Positions 13,201 through 25,200 of a stretch of 64,000 nucleotides of DNA are shown here, one piece after another. The notes below the pieces were generated by a model. It saw only the letters and a program-made list of their open reading frames with translations, was not told where the DNA came from and did not search any database. Location: the NCBI RefSeq assembly GCF_019059575.1, contig NW_024882969.1, positions 1 to 64,000 of the forward strand, written 5' to 3'. The stretch is from Amphibalanus amphitrite (Eukaryota; Arthropoda; Thecostraca; Balanomorpha; Balanidae). Position 1 is the first letter of the stretch. Each line of letters opens with the position of its first letter. The translations under genes and the position numbers were made by a program.

Positions 13201-16200
13201 GGTCTGGGAAGGGGTGCCGTCCCAAAGGTTTTCTTTTTTTTGTCACGATAGCTTCTAACACACTAACACAGGAGAAAAAGAGCTTAGCTCGGACATGTCT
13301 GATCTTTTGTTTAAGCCCTCCAAAGACAATGCATAAAAAATATTTAACACTACTATGTACCGTTACATCTGAAGGCTGAAAGTAACATACCCACGCAATC
13401 CATGACGGTATCGTCGAGCTGGGTCCAGACCACTGCACCTGCCCCCGACTGGTTCTTTTGCTGGAATTTTTCTGCAACAGAGGTAAGTGTACGGCGTGAA
13501 TATTTGCTCTGTGGGGGATATCAACCAAAACATGTGCGGCTCGGTTCGTCAAAAGCTGTTTCTAAAGAGCTAACGCCTTAAAAAAATTGAAGTCTGCGTA
13601 TATGATATAAGGTGCGTTATTTGGTTAAATGCCATTGTGCTAGCACTGCAGTGTGCTTAATTGCGGTGTCGTAGTGGTGGTAACAATGGTTACTCACTTT
13701 TTGTCCGGTCTTGGGTGTTTTTTATAACACCCTGCAGCATGCTTTGCGTCGATGTTGCGTCATTTATCAGGCCAAGTTGAATGGCTCGCTCGCGTATGCG
13801 ACCCCATTCTTGAAGCCTACGCGAGCGGGCATTGGGGCCCTTAAACTCTCCATAAAGTGTCTGGAAAAGGAGAACGTTGACACACTTTATTTCCATATCT
13901 GTTGGGTGGGTAATCAGGCAAAACTCAGCAGATACAGCCGGCATCATAAGTACCTACTCCGCCTCCCGAGATTCACCATTGCAAATGATTTGTCTACTTT
14001 GTAGGAGAACAAGCAAATTGTAATGCTCGAAGGATACTAAAAGTTAGCCTTAAACTGCACAACGTGGTCGATGAGTTTGTAATCCAAGAATCTATTGGCA
14101 TCGGAATAACTTTTCCTCCAATGTTTCCTCTAATGACAACGCAATGTTGTCGCTCCCTCGGCCTAGAGAAGTTTAAAAATGACAAACTTTAATGGTAACA
14201 TTTATCATAATAAAAATGTTACGGGCGCAGAAGCCTGCGAAGAAGTGATATTCGAGGACTCTTTGAAAATGACGAACATTTTTTGACGAACATTTGTAAA
14301 CCTTCCGATTTAGAACCTCCGAAGGTTCTAATTTCGTCTCTGATCCACCCGCGTCCATCTCTGACTCCCCCCTCCACATCTTGCGTCTTTCGTGTTTGTA
14401 TTATATGAATTCCTGTGTGCTGCAATGTAACCGGACTCGTGATGACGATAATCTTTCAGCTCTATATTTGCGTATAGAGTTCAGACTACAATTTGCGTAT
14501 CGATACTACAATTTGCGTATCGATGTCGGAAAATTGAGATTTGGAAAAGTAGCTTTTCCAAGTAAATAAGCATCCTGACTTGGGCATTGCAGCTGGCCTC
14601 AAAAGCTGTATTTTGATGATATTTCGACGACGCATAATTTAAGAATAGTAATTACGATTTGTGTGTAGGTATAATATGCATCCTTCACGGCAGAGAGTCG
14701 TGAAGGATGCACGGCTAAATCGTGTTCCCGGCTGTGGCGGGAAGCCGTCGCGCGTCGGCGCGCGGGCGCGGGCAGAGCGCGTGGAAGACAGAGGTGTCTT
14801 ACATATTCATAACTAGCTATCTGTTTCTCGGACATTCATAGCCCATTTCGTCTCAAGACTCAAGGCCCTCTTCACCTTAGCAGGGGGGGAAAAAGTGCCA
14901 TCTTTTGCAGGGACCGAGCCCGTGTCGCGTTGACCACATTTAGCCATTTTGTCCCAGTTTTGCATTTCATTTTTAACGCGTTAAGTCTATCAAGCGAATT
15001 CAAATTTGCGAAAATCTATTCCATTTCCGGCCACATACTACGCACTATCCAGACGGACGAATGCACTATAAAAGGTATAGACGCATATGGTGATGGTGCC
15101 TACCAGAGCTGCGGTGTAAGTCGGAGTCGGAGTCGGGCGGAGTCGACAGTTCTGATCGGAGTCTGAGTCGGGATACGTTTGGAAAAACTGGAGCCGGAGT
15201 CACAAGAAATCCAGCGACTCCACAAACCTAGCAAGGCTTTGGAGTCGGCGTCTGTCTGAGTTGGAGTCGGTCGGAGTTGACAATGCCACCCGGAGTCGAA
15301 ATCGGAGCTTTTAAAGCTGGAGTCGGAGTCTGAGTCACCGAAAACTAATCGACTTCGCATCTCTGGTAGGTACCAGAGTCTACTACCTATATAAAATTAG
15401 CCATGAGGCTGCTTGAAATTTGTGTCTAGTACGTATGCATAACTATGTAGAATTGCATGCTCTTTTTTAATAGTGACGGTACACTACATAGGAACTGGAA
15501 CCATTTAATTCAATTGCCCACATTAAATGCCTCCCCCGAACAAAGAAAAAATTAAGGAATTGTTTAATTTTATCTGAGCTTGGATACCTAGGTACACATC
15601 ATATCATCAAACACGTTTAGGAACACAGGGATTGTTGCAATGTTACAGCTCCACCCGTGATGTTGCCAAGGATGCTAATGGTGCATTGTAATTTACAAAA
15701 TTATGCCTACCCTCTAAATATGCGAAGATCACGGCATCGAAATTATCGCAAAATAAATTAGCTAGAGCCTCGTCAAAAATGCTATATAAACGCGACTCCT
15801 ATCTTGGATAGCGCAGTCGCACTTACCTTGCGTTCATCACGGATGAGCTGAAACAGTTCAAGCTTTTTCTGTTCCGCAATTATTCGCTTCATCTCCGCTT
15901 GCACTTATCTTTTGCTCGTTCGATTGAGAATTAATAGTTAAGAATTATCATATGAATACCAAGGGACGCGAAGGATGAGTAGTTTTGAAACAAGCGGTCA
16001 GATACGCCACTTTGTTGCCATGGCAACGTCAACCACATTATAATTCAATTTACTCAATCTTTTCATTGAATAAAGATATATATGTATTCGAAATAATTAT
16101 TGGAAGCTAGTAAAGGTTGAAAATACGTTTTAACAAAACAATTTTTTTTCTTTTCCGTTCGTTTTCTAGCACCTTTTTCCTGCCCAGGCCGCCGAACATC

Positions 16201-19200
16201 CAATCCTAAAAACGCGAGTTGTCAAATTTACCTGGACAGGTAGGTAGAATGGTGCAAGAGAAGTTGCCGCCGCAGGTAGTTTTACTAGGTAGGTATTTTG
16301 CTGATTCTACCTAGCTAGGTAGTTTGGTGCAAGAGGCCTCAGGTCAGGTCAGGTCATGGTAGGTCTCATTAAGTCGCGGAGGGTTACATACCCAAAATCC
16401 TACCAATAAAACCTATTCATTCGATAGCGGTATAAGTGAGTGGCATCGGGGAGACCATGAAGCGAATGCCCGGTGCTGGCCCAAAGTGATGAACTAAACA
16501 CAATAATCCTCTATATTTTTTTCCTCTCCTTCCCTCTCTCAGTCATTAACTCGCACGGGCTCCAGTTTGGACGAAAAAGACGACTCAAAGTGCGCTACTG
16601 CCTCCTCTGACCGACCCGGACGACACGCTGGCCCACGTCCTCCCCGAAACACTCACATGCGCTCCACAATGCGACAGACCCGGTGTTGGTAGGCACGCCG
16701 ATGCAGCACCCAGCGCGTGTAGAAGAGGTCGTACATGTTGCCCACCTCCTTATCACGGGTGCAGATCTGGAAGCCCTCATTCTCCACCTCAATGACCCTG
16801 GGGGAGAGCAGCCAGACCGGCAGTCAGAGTGGCGCCGTGTGCTGGACGCAGGAGAGTGGACGAAGAGCTAGAAGGCCAATGTTTGTTCATTTAGCATACA
16901 GGTATACAAGGCCATTTAAGGTCGACGGCCGACGACAATGATCAGAACTAGAAGAATCAGAACCTTGCGATCAGGGGAGAGCAAGGACAAGAGGAACGCG
17001 CGCCATCGAGGTGACCCGTCCCAGCACCATCACAGCTAGGTCACAAGAGGAGACATCACGCTTTCCCCAGCTCTGACGCACCTGCTGTACAGCAGGCAGC
17101 GCTTGTAGTCGAAGCTGATGTTGATGCCCAGCAGGTGAGAGTCGCGGCAGAAGTAGTCCCACTTGTCCACGTCGATGCCGTTACGCTTGTTGGAAATGAT
17201 CTGGCAATTCAAATATTCTATAAATTGGCCATCCTGCTGATGTGATTTTTTTCGAAAACCAATTAAATGAAACTAGTATACTTTTGATCTTAAATTTCGC
17301 GCCTGCATTCAAGGCCTTAGGATATACTTATATCATAGACTCGGTAAGGATATAGTCATAGTCACTAAATGGAAATTGATTTGTGCAAAAACTCACAAAC
17401 CAGATAAACTGCCATCTGATAACCAGTCATGTCCCATACTATAACCTCCGCCTTGAAGACCGCATCCACTGACCTCATACAGGAAGGCTTTCTTGCCGGT
17501 ACGTCCGACGTATTTGCCCGTGTCCGGACAGGGCCCGGCGATCTGCTCCTTGATGAAGGTGATATCCAGCTCAGTCAGCTCGAAAGCAGTGAAGCTCTCC
17601 ATCAGACCATTCTGCTCCAGCATGTACTGAAACATCTCCACGGAGGTGGCCTCGTGCTGCCCCGCCACGCGCCGAAGCACGGTCAGACGGTCACGGAAAG
17701 TCACAGGCGTGCGCGTGCTCATGTAACTAGTACAGTGATGGAGGTATCTGGTATAGTGAAAGCTTCTTCTTACTACAGTACAGAGAGAAAGAGCGAGTTA
17801 TGACTCACGAGGTAATGTAATAATTGCATATAGACTTGCATCGATGATGAAATCAGTGAAGCCCGTAGCTCAGCTGGTAGACTAGTGCTGCACTCGACCG
17901 GGTAAGGATACCCCAGATTCAAGTCGCTCCGACGTTCTACACACAAAAGTCGGAACTATAATGACGGGGATGGTTTGCGGTTGAAGAGAGCCGCCGTCAC
18001 AAACACTCGTAGTTAGTGAATGGGTCAGAAGCAAATCCAATGTTCAGCTTTGACGAAGCGCTGCACTTTAATTGCTAACATTTTCCTAATCAGCTGGTAT
18101 TTCACGATCGGACGTAAGAGTCAGACACAAGCCTCTCTTAGCTCTGGCGGCTTCGTCAACCTGTTCACGCAGAACGTTCAGAATGAATTCTCATTAATTA
18201 TGCTAGTTATAGAACGTAGAGCCGCAGCTCTCAACTATAAAAGACTTTGAACTTTAAAGCCCCTACCGTACTAAGCCAAATATAAGTGGAGGGTGAGACA
18301 TAGCATAGCTCCCCGCATCTATCCGCTTCCCGCGTGTGCCATGGTCCATGCCATCCTGTTCCTTGACCTCAGGAAACCGCGCCTCAATTTTAACGACGTT
18401 CGGCCTCCTCCGAAGCATCGATGTCCCCCTCTCATTCCTCTCTCTCTCTCTTCCCACTCCTCTTATTCATAGCACCGCACAGACCTCACCCCACCATTCC
18501 CACCATTCCCTGACTCAAAGCATAGGCCCGGCCGCACCGTCAGTCTCTACCACCCCTGGCTCACCTTCCAGTGGCGCTCTGGCCGCACCTGATCCATGAA
18601 CGTCTCCCACATGTGAGAGAACGGCCCGTGGCCCAGATCGTGACAAAGGCCGGCCAGACTGACACACACCACGTCAATGTCGGTGATGTTCAGCTCCGGC
18701 TGGTTCCGGCGCAAAGTCGACACCAGCTCGGCGGCTCGGCGGCCAAAAATGGGCCTAAAATAGTGTTTTTTTTTTCGCCTAATAGTTCATCGGTTTTTCG
18801 ATATGTATAACAACTGTAGTGGGCTGACCTGCAAACAGGCGTCGGCAACAATCGCGAATGCGGCGCACATGTGACAATAAGCAAAGGTCATTATAGAGTT
18901 ACGACGTACGGGAATGAGTTATCAGCTGTCTAATCGTAGACAACACAATGTCGAATTTAACCCTAGAACGCCTAGGGGGGGGGGGGGTTGTATCAACCCC
19001 CCCCCCCTGAGGTTTTTTCGAAGTGCACGCTAAACGGCTTGTCGTAGCGGGCTGAAATTTTCAATACCCTCTGGGGCAACCTTTGCGCATCTTTTGCCGA
19101 AAAAAATTGATCGGGTCATGTCAGGTCACGGAGTTATGACGTCATAAGAGGTACAGCCTCCGGCCGGATTTTCACAAACTGAGTGCCAACGCCCGAGGTT

Positions 19201-22200
19201 TCCTGCCGGTGGTACGGACATCGGTTGATGGATCGTGATGAAACTTCCCATGCATGTTGGGGCAAGTATTGGCTATCATATGGTATAAGAAATTTGACCG
19301 GGTCAGGTCAGGTCACGGAGCTATGACGTCACAAGAGGAACAGCGTCCGGTACTATTTTTGAAAAGCGCCCGAACCACTATTTTGCTAATTCTTGTCACC
19401 TCAATGGGAATATGCAGCAATATTAGCTTCTATAGGGAGCAAATGGACCTCCCAAATCCAAAAATACAATCAGATTTCAAAAATTTAAATTTTGATTTTT
19501 CGAATTTCTGCCGCCGACTGTGACCTTGCCGACTTCCGGCGCTCCCAACGCGCCATTTTTAGAGCTAGGGAAACGGAATACATACCAAACGATAGAGAAT
19601 TGATCAAGGAACACGATAGTGAAGGTTTCAAGTCGATATCTCCCACCGTTTTGCCGCAATCGCCGCCGAAAGTTGAAAAAAGTCTCTTTTTCCGAAAATT
19701 TGACCTTTGACCGGTCAAAAGTAGGTCAAATGTTGACCTAGGACCAAAAAATATGCCACCAATCGCGAGATCTCGTTGAGAGCAATCCGTTGGTTTTTTT
19801 CCGCTAAGCTCTACGACCTTCCGTTTCGAAACGCCAGGGGGGGGTCGTAACACCCCCCCCCCCCCTGGTCGTTCGTGTTATGAGAAATGGCCTGGTCGTG
19901 CGAGGGTTAAACTGTAAGCCTGTATTGGTATTGTTTCTTTAATTTGGCTGTCGAACATTAATTTATGGTTTGAAACATTATTTTATGTAAAATAATTGAC
20001 ATGAAACAGCCGTCTCTAAAGTTATGACCCCATTTCACCACATGAAAGTGGCAGAAATGACAATGATCAGCTGACGAATTTTTCTTGGCCGAAGTCAGAG
20101 CGCGCGGCCCGATGCACCACCACCGCACCACAAAGTATGAGCAGAAGCCACCTGCGGTAGACCGCGCCCAAAGCCAGGGCCCCGGTAACGTGAGGTAGCC
20201 GAGTCGGGGTAGCGTGCGCTGACCCAAGCCGGGGCCGCGGCTTTGGACGCGGTCTACCGCATCCCCGGGCAGCCCCGGGCTATCACATGACACCGGGAGG
20301 ACGCGCGGCCCCGGCTTGGGTCAGCGCACGCTGCCCCGACTCGGCTACCTCACGTTACCGGGGCCCTGGCTTTGGGCGCGGTCTACCGCACCACCTAACA
20401 GGCGTGTTCGAAACCGCAGGAGATGATGATGAACGGGTTCATCGAAACTTGATTGGATGAGCCTATCGGTAATAGCGATTTCAGTGTGTGCATTTATTGT
20501 TCATAGTGGTGTGAAATGTGGTTGGGGTACGACCGACAGCCCGTCGGGGCGAATTTCGCACTGGGGTACTCAAAATTTGAAGAATTTAAGACGTTTCCAT
20601 GAGTTTTGAAGGTATGGATAAGTTCTAAAAATCCGGTTCTCCTTATCTGGGCCATTAACTCCATACGGTCCAGGAAAGCTGGCACACTACCTTTAACCCT
20701 CGCCCCGTTGGGGGGGGGGGGCCATTTTGGCCCCCCCCCCTGTGGTTTTTCCTGAATAGCAAGAAAACGGCGGCGCGCAGCGCCGCCAAATTTTCAGTAC
20801 CTTCCCGGGCATCAATTTGACACCTTCACACCAAATTTCAAGTCTTAGGTCACCTTAGGTCAGGAGTTATTGAGGTCAAACTGAGGTCATGTTCGAGCAA
20901 AAATGAGCAAAAAACATGCAATCTTGAAACGCTCACCAAATCTACAGTTATCAAGCAATTTCAAAGTTCTTTATATGGTCTAGTAGACAAAAGGCGGCGC
21001 TACAAAACTGCTATCTCGGATTTTCAAAATTTTTGGTTTTTGACCCAAAAAAAATAAAAAAATTGATTTTTTTGAAAAACTTTGAAAAAATCCAAAAATT
21101 TCCCGAATTTCGAAAAAAACCGGAATATATGTGATAGTCCCAGCGCTCTTCTATATACATACCAAATTTCAGATCGATATCTCGTTTTTTGGCCAAGTTA
21201 TAGCGAAAAAACTGTTCAAAAATGATGACGTCAAATTTTTGAACTCAATTTTTAGCAATTCTAGACCTCGTACGGCAAAACAAAGACCACCATTGAACTC
21301 CCCGTGATGAGCTGCATCGATTCGATACCCATTTTATGCAAAAATATTAACTTTGAAATTTGACCTAATTTGACCTGACCTTGACCTGACCTTGACCTGA
21401 CCTTGACCAAAACGTGATCTAAGCTGGCCCCAAAGGCTGCCTGACCCATATAATCGCATTTGTCATGTAAAATGGACCATAAAACATGTATCACACGACA
21501 CTTTCATATTGTGACCCCCCCGTGACCTGACCTCTGTGACCTGACCTGGTATCAGTGACCTCAAATAGCAAAATATGTGTTTGAAGAACATTTCCCCATC
21601 GATGATTTTCAATGAAATGCATTTTACTCGATTTTACAACGCATTTCTTGAAGTGCCTGTAAACGGTGAAAATTGGACCTTTGACCTGACCTGTGACGTC
21701 ATCGGTTTGACCTAGGTCAATAAAATTGGGTCACAAGGTAGTTCCCCGTTGGGGCTATCCAACGCCGTTTACCGCTTGTCGCTATGTTGCGTGGTTCTCG
21801 AGATCTTAGGGGGGGGGCCAAAATGCCCCCCCCCAACCGGGCGCGTTGCTCGGCAGAGCCCAACGGGGCGCGGGTTAAGGGGGGGGGGGGCACTGCCGAC
21901 TTTTGGTCCCATTCTTTCCATGCAACACCCATAGGGCTAATGTTAAAACTCCCAAATCAAAGGGGAGGGGCACGGTGCCCCGGTGCCCTCCCCGTTCCGC
22001 CGCCTATTCGTACTAAGTCAAATATAAGTGGAGGGTGAGACCAGAGGCATAGCATAGCTCCCCGTATCTATCCGCTTCCCGCGTGTGCCATGGTCCTTGT
22101 CATCCCGTTCCTTGACCTCAGGAAACCGCGCCTCCATTTTAACGACGTTCGGCCTCCTCCGACGCATCGATGTCCCCCTCTCATTCCTCTCTCTCTCTTC

Positions 22201-25200
22201 CCACTCCTCTTATTCATAGCACCGAACAGACCTAATCCCACCATTCCCACCATTCCCTGACTCAAAGCATAGGCCCGGCCGCACCGTCAGTCTCTACCAC
22301 CCCTGGCTCACCTTCCAGTGGCGCTCTGGCCGCACCTGATCCATGAACGTCTCCCACATGTGAGAGAACGGCCCGTGGCCCAGATCGTGGCACAGACCGG
22401 CCAGACTGACACACACCACGTCAATGTCGGTGATGTTCAGCTCCGGCTGGTTCCGGCGCAAAGTCGACACCAGCTCGGCGGCCAGGTATGCCACCCTGGA
22501 AACACAGAGCACCAATAGTGCAGGAAGTTTCTATGCAATGAGACAAACCACACAATAAACATGGCTACAGCAGCTATTGCTTGAAATTTGAATAGCAAGG
22601 AATTTCTTCTTACATATTTCAATTTTTCAAGCAAGTGAATAGCAGGGGCGGAGAATTGTCATAATCCCAGGGGGTGCTTTTCTAGCACCTGGCGAATGGA
22701 AGCGTCGAATTCTTGCGTAGAAAAGCACATAAACGTACGGCCCTCCAGAAAAAACAGTGGTTGTTTAGCCTGTGTGATTTTGGTGTAATAACTTTAAATG
22801 ACAGAGACACACCTGTAAAATGACTCAATAGAAATGAGAAAAGGGTTCGTGCACACATTTCGGCAATGGTTTTCAACAGCCATTAGACGTATTCATCAAT
22901 GCAGATCAATTATTGTGATGTTGGCAACCAACCACTTAATACCTGGAGGGCCGTACGTTTTCCCAGCAGCATCACTCTCCTCGCGACTTATGCAAAGCAG
23001 TTTGTGTCTCAGACGTATTAGGTCGTTCAATAAGTAACGAACAATCGGTCATAACTTCTTTATTTCTTTATTTAACACTTTCAAACTTTCACAGATTATA
23101 GATCAGACATTTCTGAATGCAGCCTTTGCCTCAAACCAGTCGCCGCCCGCCTGCACACACTTCTCCCAGCGTTCCGGCCAAAGCTGGAATTCCGCCCGGA
23201 AAAACGCGTTTTCCGTCTTTTTCACCCAGTTCTTGACAGCGCAGCTGACTTCAGCGTCGGTCTCGAAGTGTTCACCACGGAGGCCATCCTTCAGGGGACC
23301 AAAGAGGTGAAAATCTGAAGGAGCCAGGTTCGGACTGTAGGGCGGCTGGGACATGATATTCAGCCCTGTCTCGCGATCTCCTCGCGTGTGGCGTGAGACA
23401 TGTGCGGACGAGCGTTGTCATGGTGTCATCCTGGTGGGCTTTCTTGAACCTGGGCGGGTTAATGGGTTATGGACAGCGGGCCGCTACATCACATTCCTGC
23501 AGGAGACTGAGAAAAGCAATCCTGAAGAAGAGGCGCGGCTCGGATGTCAACAACATCACCATACACCATGACAACGCCCGACCGCACTTGTCTCACGCCA
23601 CGCGCGAGGAGATCGCGTGACAGCCGACAGGGCTGAATATCATGCCCCAGCCGCCCTACAGTCCGGACCTGGCTCCTTCAGATTTTCACCTCTTTGGTCC
23701 CCTAAAGGATGGCCTCCATGGTGAACACTTCGAGACCGACGCTGAAGTCATGTGCGCTGTCATGAACTGGGTGAAAAAGACGGAAAACACGTTTTTCCGG
23801 GCGGAATTCCGGCGTTGGCCGGAACGCTGGGAGAAGTGTGTGCAGGCGGGCGGCGACTGGTTTGAGGCATAGGCTGCATTCAGAAATGTCTGATCTATAA
23901 TCTGTGAAAGTTTTAAAGTATTAAATAAAGAAATAAAGAAGTTATGACCGATTGTTCGTTACTTATTGAACGACCTAATAATTTAAGCACCCCTGGAGCA
24001 CTATTATATGATGGTGACTTGAATTTCAGGGGGTGCTCGAGCACCCCAAAAACTTTCTCCACCCCTGGTGAATAGGGTCTCCTCATGATTTTTGCTGCTG
24101 GCCTCATTTAGCTGCTGAATGTAACAAACACTGATATATGCATTTCAGTTGAGACAAGTATAATAATACGGAACAAAAATGATAGACGAACGCGTTTCGG
24201 CTAAATCGCCGTCATCAGCTCCTTTTCGACGCTTCTCCTTTTAGACGCTGATGACGGCGATTTAGCCGAAACGCGTTCGTCATCATTTTCGTTCCGTGTT
24301 ATTTAACACTGATATGCTTCTCTAGTTAACCTGCAACGGGCCGGGGGGGGGGGGTGTGTTTGAACACCCCCCCCCCCTGCGGTTTTTCGCAGATATCTCA
24401 AAAACGGCGGCGCGGAGCGTCGCCGTTTTTGGCACACCTGTTCGTGCATCTTTTCCGCACATGTGAAAATTTCAGACCCAGGTCGCCTTAGGTCAGGTCA
24501 CCAGGTCACGCCAAGTGACCTCACCTCCGAAAAAATAAGAATGCTCGTCATAGCTACACCGACTGATCGATTGCCTTGAAACTTTCAGCGATTGATAAGA
24601 TCAACATTATCTATAAAATGTATATCTCGGAATTTTCATATCGGTGACCTAAGGTCAGATCAATTTTGCGGCCTCTCCATTATACCTACCTAAGTCAATG
24701 GGAGAAAATTGTAACACGTCTGTTTTGCACGGACGCTATTCTAGACACTCTCAAACATAGAGATGTAGGTAAAATTGACACACTGAACCGGAAAATGGCA
24801 ACTGTGACCTCTCCTTATGTCCCGTAGGTCATCTCAGGTCACGAACAGAATCTAGCAGTTTTTCGCTAATAACTTCTGATAGAGGTGCGGCAGAGCGCTC
24901 AAAACGCCTTAGATGTGTTTGGCTCAATGTTGCCGATCGACTGATATGCAACATGACCTTTTCCGGTCAGGTGATGACCTTGACCTGAGGTTTAATTTTC
25001 AAGTTGACCTTTCAAGGTCAAATTATAGTTCATTCGACGCGTCTCGACGAGAGGAACACGATGCTGGCAAAAGTAATGTCATGGCTCTTTTGAGTCAGAA
25101 GTTATTGCCGAAAAAAACGCTTTTCGTAAAAACGGTTATTTTAGGAGTTTTTGCCCTCTGGAGGCTAAACCGTTGACCTGAGGTAAGATCTGAGAACATT

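Larger units (their letters stand above)
6742..16332. mobile_element. Large PIF/Harbinger-type DNA transposon, apparently intact
   Basis: The 9.6-kb element lies inside SAMHD1 intron 5. Termini are TTGCACCAAACTACCTA followed by CTAGGTA, inverted at 16332 with few mismatches. A second copy of the terminal motif sits just inside each end (about 6792-6820 and 16225-16255). GAGGCCTC flanks both ends (6734-6741, 16333-16340). Because it is palindromic, I cannot tell whether it is a target duplication or part of the inverted repeat; Harbingers usually duplicate 3 bp. The element carries two intact convergent genes, transposase (plus) and a Myb/SANT-like partner (minus), so it looks potentially autonomous. 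Confidence 0.85.
18755..20692. mobile_element. TTAA/TA element of the AGGTAGTGTGCC family (copy A, inverted, interrupted)
   Basis: This is the reverse complement of copy B at 25523-26383. Its intact terminus, TGGCACACTACCT, lies at the right, next to TTAA (20693-20696). The left terminus is lost at the junction with the duplicated SAMHD1 exon. It is interrupted by a G/C-hairpin TTAA element (18961-19906) and a palindrome (20153-20390). Comparison with copy B shows the uninterrupted state of the 18957-19910 site. No transposase frame. Confidence 0.8.

Noticed and set aside
17861-17933. Functional tRNA gene
   Set aside because: The A and B boxes are present but the acceptor arm does not pair.
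18565-22495. A second SAMHD1-like gene
   Set aside because: Only exon 2 and its flanking intron are duplicated; no other exon is present twice, so it is a local duplication within one gene.
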